A stretch of DNA of 64,000 nucleotides from Parazoarcus communis (lineage in GTDB: Bacteria; Pseudomonadota; Gammaproteobacteria; Burkholderiales; Rhodocyclaceae): assembly GCF_003111665.1 (NCBI RefSeq), contig NZ_CP022188.1, positions 248,001 through 312,000 on the forward strand, in the 5' to 3' direction. Positions 38,426-50,269 of the stretch are shown one piece after another. Below the pieces are notes generated by a model. It did not search any database, was not told the DNA's origin, and worked only from the letters and a program-made list of their open reading frames with translations. The translations under genes and the position numbers were made by a program. The first letter of the stretch is position 1; each line of letters starts with the position of its first letter.

Positions 38426-39664
38426 ATGGCGACTGCATCCCGAACTGCCAAACGCCGCGTGAACGTCGGACCGAAGGAAGAGTTGTACAACTGGGAAGGC
38501 AAGGACAAGACCGGGAAAATCATCCGCGGCGAGATGCGCGCCACTGGCGACGCCATCGTTCAGGCAACCTTGCGCCGCCAGGGGGTGATGGTCACCAAGG
38601 TCAAGAAGCAGAAGATGTCCCGTGGTCACAAGATCACGGAAAAGGATATCGCCCTGTTTACTCGTCAGTTAGCCACGATGATGAAGTCGGGCGTGCCGCT
38701 GCTGCAGGCTTTCGAGATTGGCATCAAGGGTTCGGGAAATCCCAGTCTGGCGCGAATGCTGAACGAGGTCCGCACGGACGTCGAGACGGGCTCAAGCCTG
38801 TCACAAGCCTTCAGCAGACATCCGGTTCACTTTGACAAGCTCTTCTGTAACCTCGTTGCCGCAGGCGAACAGGCCGGGATTCTGGATAACCTGCTCGACC
38901 GAATTGCGACGTACAAGGAAAAAATTCTTGCCATCAAGAGCAAGATCAAGTCTGCGCTTTTCTACCCTCTAGCAGTCATCGTCGTTGCAGCACTCGTCGT
39001 CGCCGTGATCATGCTGTTCGTCGTACCGGAGTTCAAGAACGTATTTGCCAGCTTTGGGGCCGAGCTGCCCGGCCCGACCCTGATTGTCATCGCAATGTCC
39101 GACTTCTTTGTCGATTTCTGGTACTTGGTATTCGGCATCATTGCCGGCACGATCATGAGCATCGCCTTCCTTTACCGGCGCTCTTCTGCAATGCAGATCG
39201 CGGTAGACAGGATGGTGCTCAAACTTCCAGTTGTGGGCGACATCATATTGAAAGCCACGGTGGCACGCTGGTCGAGAACCCTGTCGACCATGTTCGCTGC
39301 CGGCGTCCCGCTGGTTGAAGCACTGGAGTCTGTGGGCGGCGCAGCGGGAAACTACGTGTACCTGACGGCCACTAAGGCGATCCAGAACGAAGTGAGCACA
39401 GGCACCAGTCTCACCGTGGCCATGCAGAACAGCAACGTATTTCCAACCATGGTGGTGCAGATGGTGTCGATCGGCGAGGAATCCGGCCAGCTCGACAGCA
39501 TGCTGTCGAAGGTTGCAGACTTTTTCGAGCAGGAGGTGGACGACGCTGTTGCCGGCCTGTCTACGCTGCTGGAGCCGATCATTATGGTCTTCCTGGGCGT
39601 CGTGATCGGTGGCCTGGTGGTTGCCATGTACCTGCCGATCTTCAAACTCGGCGCCGTTGTCTGA
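38426..39664 (+). CDS. pilC: type IV pilus inner-membrane platform protein PilC
   Basis: A 412-residue platform protein with two T2SSF domains, three membrane segments (about 178-205, 228-255, 382-405) and typical text FTRQLATMMKSGVPLLQAFEIG and SRTLSTMFAAGVPLVEALESVGGAAGN. It joins the PilB motor to pilus assembly. 25 bases after pilB. Confidence 0.95.
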   Translation: MATASRTAKRRVNVGPKEELYNWEGKDKTGKIIRGEMRATGDAIVQATLRRQGVMVTKVKKQKMSRGHKITEKDIALFTRQLATMMKSGVPLLQAFEIGIKGSGNPSLARMLNEVRTDVETGSSLSQAFSRHPVHFDKLFCNLVAAGEQAGILDNLLDRIATYKEKILAIKSKIKSALFYPLAVIVVAALVVAVIMLFVVPEFKNVFASFGAELPGPTLIVIAMSDFFVDFWYLVFGIIAGTIMSIAFLYRRSSAMQIAVDRMVLKLPVVGDIILKATVARWSRTLSTMFAAGVPLVEALESVGGAAGNYVYLTATKAIQNEVSTGTSLTVAMQNSNVFPTMVVQMVSIGEESGQLDSMLSKVADFFEQEVDDAVAGLSTLLEPIIMVFLGVVIGGLVVAMYLPIFKLGAVV

Positions 39665-39674
39665 CCTTTCCAGG

Positions 39675-39690
39675 CCCGGCGACAGCCGGG
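39675..39690. repeat. small hairpin between pilC and pilD
   Basis: CCCGGC-GACA-GCCGGG, 11 bases after the pilC stop; probably an intercistronic mRNA element. Confidence 0.35.
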
Positions 39691-39715
39691 TCCTGACCTT
39701 CTGCAAATTCAATCC

Positions 39716-40567
39716 ATGTCAGAGTTCCTGAGCGACCCGCTCGCCTTCACCCCACTCGTCACGCTGCTCGGTCTCTTTGTCGGCAGTTTCCTCAATGTCG
39801 TGATCCATCGCCTGCCGCGGATGATGGAGCGCGACTGGCAGGTGCAGGCGGCGGAAATGCGCGGCGAACCTGCCCCCGAATCCGAGCGCTTCAACCTCGC
39901 TGCCCCTCGATCACGCTGCCCCCATTGCGGACACCTGATCTCGGCGCTTGAGAACATCCCGGTGGTCAGCTATCTGTTCCTGCGTGGCCGTTGCGGGCAC
40001 TGCTCCGCGCCGATCAGTCGCCGCTATCCCATGGTAGAGGTGCTCACGGCCGTGCTCTCCGGCTACGCAGCCTGGCACTTCGGTTTCGGCCTGGCCGCAG
40101 CCGGCGCGTTGATCTTCCTCTGGGCCATGATTGCCCTTGCCTTCATCGACCTTGACACTCAGCTGCTCCCGGACGACATCACGCTTCCGCTGCTCTGGCT
40201 TGGCCTCGCGTTCAATCTCGCAGGCGTCTACACGGACCTGCCAAGCGCGGTGGTTGGTGCAATGGCAGGTTACCTGACGCTGTGGTCGATCTTCTGGATG
40301 TTCAAGCTTGCAACCGGCAAAGAGGGCATGGGCTACGGTGACTTCAAACTCCTTGGCGCCATTGGTGCATGGCTTGGCTGGCAAACGCTGCCGCTGACCA
40401 TTCTTCTATCCTCGGTCGTCGGCGCCGTGATCGGCATCAGCCTGATCGCATTCGCCCGCCACGGCCGCAACGTCCCGATACCGTTCGGTCCCTACCTGGC
40501 GACGGCCGGCATCATCGCGCTGTTCTGGGGTGAAGCGATCACGCAGCGTTACATGGGCGTGCTCTGA
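39716..40567 (+). CDS. pilD: type IV prepilin peptidase/N-methyltransferase PilD
   Basis: A 283-residue membrane aspartyl protease that cuts and N-methylates prepilins. The N-terminal zinc-binding cysteines (CPHCG and CGHCSAP) and the catalytic aspartates in FIDLDTQLLPDDIT and GMGYGDFKL are present. Third gene of pilBCD. The coaE gene often found next is not present here. Confidence 0.96.
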   Translation: MSEFLSDPLAFTPLVTLLGLFVGSFLNVVIHRLPRMMERDWQVQAAEMRGEPAPESERFNLAAPRSRCPHCGHLISALENIPVVSYLFLRGRCGHCSAPISRRYPMVEVLTAVLSGYAAWHFGFGLAAAGALIFLWAMIALAFIDLDTQLLPDDITLPLLWLGLAFNLAGVYTDLPSAVVGAMAGYLTLWSIFWMFKLATGKEGMGYGDFKLLGAIGAWLGWQTLPLTILLSSVVGAVIGISLIAFARHGRNVPIPFGPYLATAGIIALFWGEAITQRYMGVL

Positions 40568-40783
40568 ACCTCGTGCCGGCAGGGCTGCCCAAATGCGGTC
40601 CCGGCCATGATTGACCGCCGTGGCCCCGAGCCGCTCACGCCCTGCCGAGCAGACGCTGTCAGTGGCCCTTGAATTCGGGCCTGCCAGCCCTCATATCCGT
40701 GGCAGCCAACAAAGCGTGGCACTTTGCTTTTTCCTTATGCTGCATTGCGTTAGACTTGCGCACTTGCCTTTCCGGAGCTTGTC

Positions 40784-41065
40784 ATGCCCATCTACGAATA
40801 CCGTTGTGAAAGCTGTGGATTCCAGAAGGAACATCTGCAGAAAATGAGTGATCCGGTGCTCGACACCTGTCCCAACTGCGGGAAAGGAAGCTACGTCAAG
40901 CAATTGTCTGCTGCCGGATTCCAGCTCAAAGGCAGTGGCTGGTATGCAACCGACTTCAAGGGCGGCGGCAAGACCTCGTCTGCTGCAGGCGCAGGCGCAA
41001 CGGCGGCGTCGGACTCAGGCAGTGCGCCGGCATGTGCAGGCAGCTGCGCCTGCCACCCGTCCTGA
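40784..41065 (+). CDS. FmdB-family zinc-ribbon protein
   Basis: A 93-residue protein with an N-terminal zinc ribbon MPIYEYRCESCG and CPNCG, followed by a glycine/alanine-rich low-complexity part and a cysteine-rich end (CAGSCACHP). FmdB-type proteins are common before DUF502 and aspS in Betaproteobacteria; function is not defined. The preceding gap (40568-40783) shows no gene. Confidence 0.88.
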   Translation: MPIYEYRCESCGFQKEHLQKMSDPVLDTCPNCGKGSYVKQLSAAGFQLKGSGWYATDFKGGGKTSSAAGAGATAASDSGSAPACAGSCACHPS

Positions 41066-41089
41066 CCCCCCGCCCTTGCGAAATATCGC

Positions 41090-41716
41090 GTGAAAAAATA
41101 CTTCATCACCGGCCTGTTGATCTGGATTCCACTGACCATCACCTTCATGGTGCTGGCCTGGATCATCAACACCCTGGATCAAATCCTGTTGTGGTTGCCG
41201 AGTGGCTCCCAACCGAGAGACGTACTTGGGTTCAACATCCCCGGTATTGGCGTGCTGGCCAGCCTGCTCATCGTGTTTTTCACGGGCCTGGTTGCCGCAA
41301 ACGTGCTGGGACAGAAAGTCGTGCAGCTATGGGAAGGCATCCTTGCACGCATCCCGGTGGTGAAGTCGATCTACTACAGCGTGAAGCAGGTCTCAGACAC
41401 GCTGTTCTCCAGCAGCGGTCAGGCCTTCCGCAAGGCGCTGCTGGTGCAGTACCCGCGACAGGGCTCGTGGACGATTGCATTCCTGACTGGCAAGCCGGGC
41501 GGCGATGCGGCCAAGCACCTCGAGGGCGACTTCGTCAGCGTCTACGTGCCGACTACGCCCAACCCGACGTCGGGCTTTTTCCTGATGATGCCCAAAGAGG
41601 ACGTCATCGAACTCGAAATGAGCGTGGACGAGGCATTGAAATACATCATTTCAATGGGGGTGGTATCGCCTCCGACGCGCAAGCCGCCTCAACGCCCCGC
41701 GCTGCTCAACGAATGA
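41090..41716 (+). CDS. DUF502 inner-membrane protein
   Basis: A 208-residue protein with two N-terminal membrane helices (about 4-27 and 50-75) and a soluble domain with PVVKSIYYSVKQVSDTLF and FLTGKPGG. Start is GTG at 41090 (reads KKYFITGLLIWIPLTITFMVL). Function unknown. Lies just ahead of aspS. Confidence 0.88.
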   Translation: MKKYFITGLLIWIPLTITFMVLAWIINTLDQILLWLPSGSQPRDVLGFNIPGIGVLASLLIVFFTGLVAANVLGQKVVQLWEGILARIPVVKSIYYSVKQVSDTLFSSSGQAFRKALLVQYPRQGSWTIAFLTGKPGGDAAKHLEGDFVSVYVPTTPNPTSGFFLMMPKEDVIELEMSVDEALKYIISMGVVSPPTRKPPQRPALLNE

Positions 41717-41775
41717 CCATTACCTGAATCCCACAGCCTTTTTCGGGCTGTGTCTGAATTGCCGGAACTCAAAAC

Positions 41776-43575
<1,800 letters not shown>

Positions 43576-43591
43576 TCCGGCCCGCACCAAC

Positions 43592-43625
43592 AAAAAATGC
43601 CGCGATCAAATCGCGGCATTTTTTT
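43592..43625. terminator. bidirectional intrinsic terminator between aspS and the dehydrogenase gene
   Basis: A15-base stem ending in GCCGCGAT / ATCGCGGC around CAA, with an A-tract on the left and T-tract on the right. It can serve both convergent genes. Confidence 0.95.
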
Positions 43626-43650
43626 GTGTCATACGAATCAAACGCACAGC

Positions 43651-44700
43651 TCAGCGCATGAAGCGCTCCTCGGCAATGGCGTCGGCCACCTCGCCGGTCG
43701 GCCGCGCCTCCTGCTGTGCGCGCTCAAAGACCTCCATCAGGTTGTCATAGATGCCTTCGACATGGCTGACCAGTGCGGCGCGGTCGAAGCCGATGCGCTC
43801 ATGATAGACATCGATGATGCCGCCAGCGTTGATCACATAGTCGGGTGCATAAAGAATGCCACGCTTCATGAGCTCAAGCCCATGGCGAGCCTCGGCCAAC
43901 TGGTTGTTCGAGGCCCCGGCAACGATTGATGCCTTCAGTTGTGGAATGGTCTGCTCGTTCAGGATGGCACCAAGTGCGCAGGGTGCAAACACGTCGACGT
44001 CGAGCCCGTAGATCTCGTCCGGCGCCACCACGGTCGCATCAAGCGCCTTCGCAGCTTCGTCCAGCGATTCGCGATGGATGTCGGTGATCCACAGTTTTGC
44101 ACCGGCGTCTTTCAGTTGTTGCGCCAGGTCCAGCCCGACATGGCCCACGCCCTGCACCGCCACGCGCAGCCCATCGAGCGAGTCGCGACCGAGCTTCGCC
44201 TTGACGGCTGCCTTGATGCCGACAAAAGTACCGTAAGCGGTCGCGGGCGACGGGTCGCCGCTGCGGGTTCCGCCCTCGGTCGGTTTGTCGACGATGCCGG
44301 ACACATGGCCGGTGAATTGCGCCATGTACTTCATGTCTTCCACGCTGGTGCCCGAATCTTCGGCGGCAATGTAACGGCCATTCAGATTTTCCAGTGCGCG
44401 GGCGAAGGCTGCGAGCAGGGCTGGCGTCTTCTCGGTGCGCGGATTGCCGATGATCACCGACTTGCCGCCGCCCAGTTTCAGATTGGCCATTGCCGACTTG
44501 TAGGTCATGCCGCGCGACAGGCGCAACACGTCGCGCACGGCCTCCTCCTCGCTTGCATAAGGCCACATCCGGCAACCGCCAAGCGCTGGCCCGAGGTTTG
44601 AATTGTGGACGGCGATGATCGCCTTCAGCCCGCTCTTGTCGTCGCTGCAGAATACGACCTGTTCATGGTCGGCAAAATCGCTCAATGAAAACACAGCCAT
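43651..44700 (-). CDS. Leu/Glu/Phe/Val dehydrogenase, leucine dehydrogenase type
   Basis: A 349-residue NAD-dependent amino-acid dehydrogenase that should deaminate branched-chain amino acids to 2-oxo acids. The catalytic lysine lies in [14 protein letters not shown] and the Rossmann motif in [15 protein letters not shown]. The length and the [26 protein letters not shown] stretch fit leucine dehydrogenase more than glutamate dehydrogenase. The start [14 protein letters not shown] (44700) has GGAAGGA upstream. It neighbours the indolepyruvate oxidoreductase gene. Confidence 0.88.
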   Translation of the reverse strand: MAVFSLSDFADHEQVVFCSDDKSGLKAIIAVHNSNLGPALGGCRMWPYASEEEAVRDVLRLSRGMTYKSAMANLKLGGGKSVIIGNPRTEKTPALLAAFARALENLNGRYIAAEDSGTSVEDMKYMAQFTGHVSGIVDKPTEGGTRSGDPSPATAYGTFVGIKAAVKAKLGRDSLDGLRVAVQGVGHVGLDLAQQLKDAGAKLWITDIHRESLDEAAKALDATVVAPDEIYGLDVDVFAPCALGAILNEQTIPQLKASIVAGASNNQLAEARHGLELMKRGILYAPDYVINAGGIIDVYHERIGFDRAALVSHVEGIYDNLMEVFERAQQEARPTGEVADAIAEERFMR

Positions 44701-44849
44701 GGGACTTCCTTCCTTGTGTGGATGGTTGCTGCCCGACACCTGAGATCACTCGTGGTGACGCCAGTGCAGGGCAGCAGGGTGGTTAGTTCGATAGGTAGCG
44801 GTCCGGAACGTTCAAGACAGCGCCGGACCGTTTCAGGATGCAGGCGGGT

Positions 44850-47800
44850 TCAGCCTGCAATCACCGCAATCGTCTTGCGCGCCTTGCCGCCGACCGTTGC
44901 CGCGAGCGGCTGACGCGATTGAAACGCCGCAAGCAGTGCAGCCTCGCGCTTCCTGGCCTGTGCCAGATAGCGTTCGCGCACATGACCAAAGCCCCGGATC
45001 TGCTCCGGCAAGGCAGCGAGCTCGACCGCGGTCTCGTGGTTGGCGAGCTCCAGCCCGCGCAGCACCTCGTCGATCAGCTGCTCGTAGTCCGCAATCAGTT
45101 GCCGATCGAGCTTGCGATCGTGGCTGCGGGCGAAGGGGTCGAGCGCGCTGCCGCGAAGATGACGGAACTTCGCCAGCATCCGCATGGCCTTGAGCATCCA
45201 CGGCCCGTAGGATTTCTTCTGCAACTCGCCCGTCTGCGGGTCCTTGTCCGCCAGCATCGGCGGAGCGAGATGGAAGACCAGCGAGTAATCGCCTTCGAAC
45301 TGCTCTTCGACGCGCTTGAGGAAGTCGCTGTCGGTGTACAGGCGCGCGACTTCGTATTCGTCCTTGTACGCAAGCAGCTTGTAATAGCCGCGTGCCACGG
45401 CCTCGGTCAGCAGCGTAATGCCCGGCACCACCTGCGCCTCGGCAGCGCGCACTCGGTCGACGAGCTTGGTGTAACGGGCTGCATACGCGGCATTCTGGTA
45501 ATCGGTCAGCTGCGCCTTGCGCCGTGCGATCACCTCGTCGACGGTGGTCGACAGGGTATGGTGGGCAGGCTTGCCATGCTGCGGCTTCGCCGCCTCGCTC
45601 ACGGCATTCAGATCCACCGCAGCGCGCCGTCCCCACTGGAAAGCCGCCTTGTTCCCCGCCACGGCAGCACCGTTGATCTCGATCGCACGCAGAATGGCGT
45701 CGTCGCTCAACGGCACCAGACCCTTCTGCCAGGCGTAGCCGAGCATGAAAAGGTTGGTGGCGATCGCATCACCGAGAAGGCTGGTCGCCAGACGGGAGGC
45801 GTCGATGAACTCGGCCGCCTCGGCGCCAACCGCCTCGACGATCTGCTGCTCCATCGATCCCGCCGGAAACTGCGGGTCCGGCACCTTCATGGCGTCACCG
45901 CTGCGGGCCTGGGCAGCAAAGCCGCGAACGAACTCGCTGGTCATGGATTGATCGCGGTTGATCACGACGCGCGTGTGGCCATTTCGCATCTTCGCCAGCG
46001 ACTCGTCGCTCGCCGCCACCACGAGGTCGCAACCAATCACGGCGTTGGCTTCGCCGGCTGCCACACGCGCAGCAAACAGCATGTCCTGACGGTCGGCGAT
46101 GCGCACATGCGACCACACCGCGCCGCCCTTCTGCGCCAGGCCGGCCATATCGAGCACCGAGATGCCCTTGCCTTCGAGGTGGGCGGCCATGCCGAGCAAG
46201 GCTGCGATCGTCACCACGCCGGTGCCGCCGACACCGGTCACCAGAATGCCCCACGGCGCAGCGGTGGAGGGTAGCTGCGGGCGCGGCAAGTCATCCGTCC
46301 CTTGCGATGCACTGGCCTTGCCCTTGCGCAGCTTGCCACCTTCGATGGTCACAAAGCTCGGACAGAATCCCTTGATGCAGGAGAAATCCTTGTTGCAGGA
46401 GGACTGGTCGATCGTGCGCTTGCGACCGAACTCGGTCTCCACCGAGCCGACCGACATGCAGTTGGACTTGTCGCTGCAATCGCCGCACCCCTCGCACACC
46501 AGGTCGTTGATCACCACCCGCTTCGCCGGATCCGGGAAGGTGCCACGCTTCCTGCGCCGACGCTTCTCGGCAGCACAGGTCTGATCGTAGATCAGTGCGC
46601 TCACGCCCGGGACCGTGCGCAACTCACGCTGCACCGCATCGAGTTCGTCGCGGTGGCGGACGGGAATACCGTGCGGCAGGTCCGACGGACCATAGGCGCG
46701 CCCGGTACCGTCATTGACCACGACGATGTTGTTCACGCCTTCCGCCGCGAGCTGGCGGGCAATGATCGGCACCGAAAGGGTGCCGTCATGGGGCTGACCG
46801 CCCGTCATCGCCACCGCGTCGTTGTAGAGAATCTTGTAGGTGATGTTCACCCTTGCGGCCACTGCGGCGCGGATCGCCAGAATGCCCGAGTGCATGTAGG
46901 TGCCGTCACCGAGGTTGGCGAACACGTGCGGTGTTGAGGTAAAGGGCGACTGCCCCACCCATGGCACGCCTTCCCCGCCCATCTGGCAGAAGGTCTGGGT
47001 CGATTCCGGCGACAGCCAGGTCGCCATGTAGTGGCAACCAATACCAGCCAGGGCGCGTGAGCCCTGCGGCACCTTGGTCGAGGTGTTATGCGGACAGCCC
47101 GAGCAGTAGTGCGGTACGCGCGCAATCGACAGGCGCGGGCGCGCGAGCGCCGCCTCCTTGGCATCAAAGAAGGCAAGACGGGCCTTGATGCGGTCGGAGG
47201 TGTGGAAACGCGCGATGCGCGCCGCGATCACCCGCGCCACCATCGCCGGCGTCAGTTCGCCCGCTGCCGGTAGCAGCCACTCGCTGTGCGGCAGCGCCCA
47301 CTCGCCTTTCTCGTCGAACTTGCCGATCACCCGTGGGCGGACCTGCTCGTTCCAGTTATAGAGCTCTTCCTTGAGCTGGTACTCGAGGAACTGACGCTTC
47401 TCCTCGATCACGAGAATCTCTTCCAGCCCGTCGGCGAACTTGCGCACACCTTCGGCCTCGAGCGGCCACACCATGCCGACCTTGTACACCCTGAGGCCGA
47501 TATCGGCGGCAATCTTGTCGTCAATACCGAGATCATTCAGCGCCTGACGGACGTCGAGGTAGCTCTTGCCGCTGGTGATGATGCCGAGTCGGGCCTGCGG
47601 ACTGTCGATTACCGTACGGTTGAGTCCGTTGGCCCGGCAGTAGGCAAGCGCGGCATACAACTTGTGATGGAGCAGGCGCTTCTCCTGCACCAGCGGCGGA
47701 TCGGGCCAGCGCAGGTTGAGACCATCTTCCGGCAGCGGAAAATCGGTCGGAATCACGGTCCTGACCTTGAACGGATCAACATCGACCGAAGCCGAAGTCT

Positions 47801-48428
47801 CCACCGTATCGGTCAGGGCCTTGAACGCGACCCAGCACCCCGAGTAGCGCGACAGGGCGAAACCGTGCAGGCCGTACTCAAGGTACTCCTGGATGCCGGC
47901 GGGTGCGAGCACCGGCATCATCAAGGCCTTGAACACATGCTCGGTCTGATGCGGCAGCGTGGACGACTTGGCAGCGTGGTCGTCGCCGGCAATCACCAGC
48001 ACGCCACCGTGCTTCGAACTGCCGGCCGCATTGGCATGACGAAATACGTCGCCGGTACGGTCAACGCCGGGCCCTTTGCCGTACCAGATCGAGAACACGC
48101 CGTCGTAGAGTGCGTTGGGATCGAGGTTTACCTGCTGCGTGCCCCACACCGCGGTCGCCGCCAGATCTTCGTTGAGGCCGGCCTGGAAGCGGACATGCAT
48201 CGGCTCGAGATACTTCTTCGCCTTCCAGAACTCCTGATCCACGTTGCCCAGCGGCGAGCCGCGATAGCCGGTGACAAAACCAGCCGTATTCAGCCCGGCC
48301 GCCTCGTCCCGCATACGCTGCATCATCGGCAAGCGGACCAGGGCCTGGATGCCGGTCATCCAGGCACGGCCTTCCTTCAGGGTGTATTTGTCGTCGAGCG
48401 AAACCTGGGGCAGTGTATTGAGCATCAT
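44850..48428 (-). CDS. fused indolepyruvate (2-oxoacid) ferredoxin oxidoreductase
   Basis: A 1192-residue single-chain enzyme combining alpha (thiamin diphosphate) and beta (gamma-type) parts: N-terminal pyrimidine-binding region (about 1-400), TPP domain with GIGCHYMATWL, GGEGVPWVGQSPF and GDGTYMHSG, a [4Fe-4S] motif CEGCGDCSDKSNC, and a C-terminal oxidoreductase domain from ILVTGVGGTGVVT. It should decarboxylate aryl-pyruvates or branched oxo acids to acyl-CoA while reducing ferredoxin. The start MMLNTLPQVSLDDKY (48428) is set by family alignment; no clear ribosome site. In this organism it may also supply reduced ferredoxin. Confidence 0.9.
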   Translation of the reverse strand: MMLNTLPQVSLDDKYTLKEGRAWMTGIQALVRLPMMQRMRDEAAGLNTAGFVTGYRGSPLGNVDQEFWKAKKYLEPMHVRFQAGLNEDLAATAVWGTQQVNLDPNALYDGVFSIWYGKGPGVDRTGDVFRHANAAGSSKHGGVLVIAGDDHAAKSSTLPHQTEHVFKALMMPVLAPAGIQEYLEYGLHGFALSRYSGCWVAFKALTDTVETSASVDVDPFKVRTVIPTDFPLPEDGLNLRWPDPPLVQEKRLLHHKLYAALAYCRANGLNRTVIDSPQARLGIITSGKSYLDVRQALNDLGIDDKIAADIGLRVYKVGMVWPLEAEGVRKFADGLEEILVIEEKRQFLEYQLKEELYNWNEQVRPRVIGKFDEKGEWALPHSEWLLPAAGELTPAMVARVIAARIARFHTSDRIKARLAFFDAKEAALARPRLSIARVPHYCSGCPHNTSTKVPQGSRALAGIGCHYMATWLSPESTQTFCQMGGEGVPWVGQSPFTSTPHVFANLGDGTYMHSGILAIRAAVAARVNITYKILYNDAVAMTGGQPHDGTLSVPIIARQLAAEGVNNIVVVNDGTGRAYGPSDLPHGIPVRHRDELDAVQRELRTVPGVSALIYDQTCAAEKRRRRKRGTFPDPAKRVVINDLVCEGCGDCSDKSNCMSVGSVETEFGRKRTIDQSSCNKDFSCIKGFCPSFVTIEGGKLRKGKASASQGTDDLPRPQLPSTAAPWGILVTGVGGTGVVTIAALLGMAAHLEGKGISVLDMAGLAQKGGAVWSHVRIADRQDMLFAARVAAGEANAVIGCDLVVAASDESLAKMRNGHTRVVINRDQSMTSEFVRGFAAQARSGDAMKVPDPQFPAGSMEQQIVEAVGAEAAEFIDASRLATSLLGDAIATNLFMLGYAWQKGLVPLSDDAILRAIEINGAAVAGNKAAFQWGRRAAVDLNAVSEAAKPQHGKPAHHTLSTTVDEVIARRKAQLTDYQNAAYAARYTKLVDRVRAAEAQVVPGITLLTEAVARGYYKLLAYKDEYEVARLYTDSDFLKRVEEQFEGDYSLVFHLAPPMLADKDPQTGELQKKSYGPWMLKAMRMLAKFRHLRGSALDPFARSHDRKLDRQLIADYEQLIDEVLRGLELANHETAVELAALPEQIRGFGHVRERYLAQARKREAALLAAFQSRQPLAATVGGKARKTIAVIAG

Positions 48429-48784
48429 GTCTGTGGGGTCGTTGCGCCCGGTCGTCTGCGCTTGTGGCGCGACGCCCCGCCTGCGACCCCTGTCTCCTTG
48501 TTGATGGCGTTCTCGTGGGGTGCGCCTCATGAACCGACGCAGCTACATGCTAAGGAGACATGCGAGAAAAATTTATCCTCATTTGGCGGCTTTCAGCTGC
48601 CTATAAGAAATATCTTTCCCATTATCAGAAATTACTATCCAGCCACTTCGCATCAGGCTCACGACCATGGCGCGGATAAATGACAGGGCTGACGGCCGGC
48701 AAGCGATGTCAAACACACGCCTGCTGCAGCCTTGCACACTGCGCCACAAGTGCGGTGTCACCAAAAAAACAGAAGGAGACTTTC
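48429..48784. other. divergent intergenic region, no gene seen
   Basis: Lies between the oxidoreductase and the transporter leader ORF. An AT-rich stretch at 48565-48650 is the likely promoter zone for the plus-strand genes. I find no sigma-54 element and no convincing Lrp consensus. Confidence 0.4.
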
Positions 48785-48868
48785 GTGAATCGAACCATCC
48801 CGGGCACCGCTTGCCTGTCCTTGCTGCTATTGTCTCGCCCCTTGAACACCTGCCAACAGGAGCGATGA
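48785..48868 (+). CDS. 27-residue leucine-rich leader ORF before the NSS transporter
   Basis: GTG start at 48785 with AAGGAGA seven bases upstream, the best ribosome site in this region. The peptide contains TACLSLLLLSRPL, with six leucine codons in eleven including a rare CTA, and ends one base before the transporter ATG. It could be a leader peptide that couples or controls translation of the transporter. Alternatively it is a tiny membrane subunit, as known for some NSS transporters, though those lie downstream. Confidence 0.45.
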   Translation: MNRTIPGTACLSLLLLSRPLNTCQQER

Positions 48869-48869
48869 C

Positions 48870-50213
48870 ATGGCAAAGTCCCACACCCATGCACAGTGGT
48901 CCTCCCGGATGGGATTCGTGCTTGCAGCCACAGGCTCCGCTGTCGGCCTCGGCAACATCTGGAAATTCCCCTACATGATCGGCCAGAGCGGCGGCGCCGC
49001 CTTCGTGCTGGTCTATCTGGCCTGTATCGCGATGATCGGGCTACCCATTCTCGTGTCCGAATGGATGATCGGCCGGCGCGGCCAGAAGAACCCGATCAAC
49101 ACCATGTCCGAAGTCGCAGCCGCCAACGGACGCAGCCGCAACTGGGCGGTCGTCGGTGCAACCGGCGTTCTTGGCGCGTTCCTGATCCTGTCGTTCTACA
49201 GCGTGATCGGCGGCTGGGCCCTGTCCTACATGGGCGACATGGCCAGTGGCAGCTTCAGCGGCATGGACAAGGACGCAGTTGGTGGTGCATTCACCGCCTT
49301 CCTGGCCGACCCCGGCAGCCTGCTGGTGTGGCATTCGGTGTTCATGGCACTGACCGTAGGTGTTGTCGCCATGGGCGTTTCGGGCGGTCTGGAGCGCGCA
49401 TCCAAACTGATGATGCCGGCGCTGGGCATCCTGCTCATGGTGCTCGTTGCCTACGGCACCACGACCGGCGGCTTCGGGGCGGCAGTTCAGTATCTGTTCA
49501 ACCCCGACTGGAGCAAGCTCGACGGCAAGGTGGTCCTGGCCGCGCTCGGCCACGCCTTCTTCACCCTGTCACTCGGCATGGGCATCATGATGGCCTACGG
49601 CTCCTATCTCGGCCAGGACGTCAATCTGCTGCGCACCGCGCGCACCGTCGTGCTGATGGATACCGTGATCGCGATTGCGGCCGGACTGGCGATCTTTCCC
49701 ATCGTATTCGCCAACGGCCTCGACCCCGCTGCGGGCCCCGGCCTGATCTTTGTCACCCTGCCGCTGGCCTTCGGCAATATCTCGGGTGGTCTGGTGCTGG
49801 GCACGATCTTCTTCCTGCTCCTGACCTTTGCCGCGCTCACCTCGGCCATCTCGCTGCTCGAGCCCGTGGTGGAGCTGGTCGAAGAGCGCACGCCGCTCAG
49901 CCGTCTCGGCGCGACTGCGGTCGCCGGCATGGCCACCTGGGCACTGGGCATCGCAGCCCTGCTGTCCTTCAATGTGTGGGGAGATGTGCTGATCTTTGGT
50001 CTGAACATCTTTGACCTGCTTGATCAGCTGACCAGCAAGTTCCTGCTGCCCCTGACCGGACTCGGCGCGATCGTCTTTGCGGCCTGGTATCTCGACCGCG
50101 ACAGCGTACGCAAGGAGCTGGGGCTTTCGGCCGGCGCCTTCGGTGTGTGGTCCTTCGTGGCCCGCTTCGTGGCACCGGCTGGCGTGCTGATCGTGTTCGT
50201 CAGCAACCTCTGA
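48870..50213 (+). CDS. sodium-dependent neurotransmitter:sodium symporter (NSS) family amino-acid transporter
   Basis: A 447-residue protein with 11-12 hydrophobic helices. The NSS signature is SAVGLGNIWKFPYMIGQSGGAAF (helix 1, with sodium/substrate contacts) and FFTLSLGMGIMMAYGSY (helix 6). Substrate is probably a hydrophobic or aromatic amino acid, inferred from neighbouring catabolic genes and the Lrp regulator. CAGGAG precedes the ATG, which follows the leader ORF by one base. Confidence 0.92.
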   Translation: MAKSHTHAQWSSRMGFVLAATGSAVGLGNIWKFPYMIGQSGGAAFVLVYLACIAMIGLPILVSEWMIGRRGQKNPINTMSEVAAANGRSRNWAVVGATGVLGAFLILSFYSVIGGWALSYMGDMASGSFSGMDKDAVGGAFTAFLADPGSLLVWHSVFMALTVGVVAMGVSGGLERASKLMMPALGILLMVLVAYGTTTGGFGAAVQYLFNPDWSKLDGKVVLAALGHAFFTLSLGMGIMMAYGSYLGQDVNLLRTARTVVLMDTVIAIAAGLAIFPIVFANGLDPAAGPGLIFVTLPLAFGNISGGLVLGTIFFLLLTFAALTSAISLLEPVVELVEERTPLSRLGATAVAGMATWALGIAALLSFNVWGDVLIFGLNIFDLLDQLTSKFLLPLTGLGAIVFAAWYLDRDSVRKELGLSAGAFGVWSFVARFVAPAGVLIVFVSNL

Positions 50214-50222
50214 GCAAAAAAA

Positions 50223-50249
50223 CGGGCGGTACCAGAACGGCACCGCCCG
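50223..50249 (-). terminator. intrinsic terminator of the Lrp gene
   Basis: CGGGCGGTACC / GGCACCGCCCG stem, one mismatch, five-base loop. Minus strand continues into seven T residues. Confidence 0.88.
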
Positions 50250-50269
50250 CATTCAGCAGCCCTGCCCGC

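Noticed and set aside
40568..40783. tRNA or small gene between pilD and the FmdB gene
   Set aside because: No cloverleaf arms, T-loop or coding frame with a ribosome site could be found.
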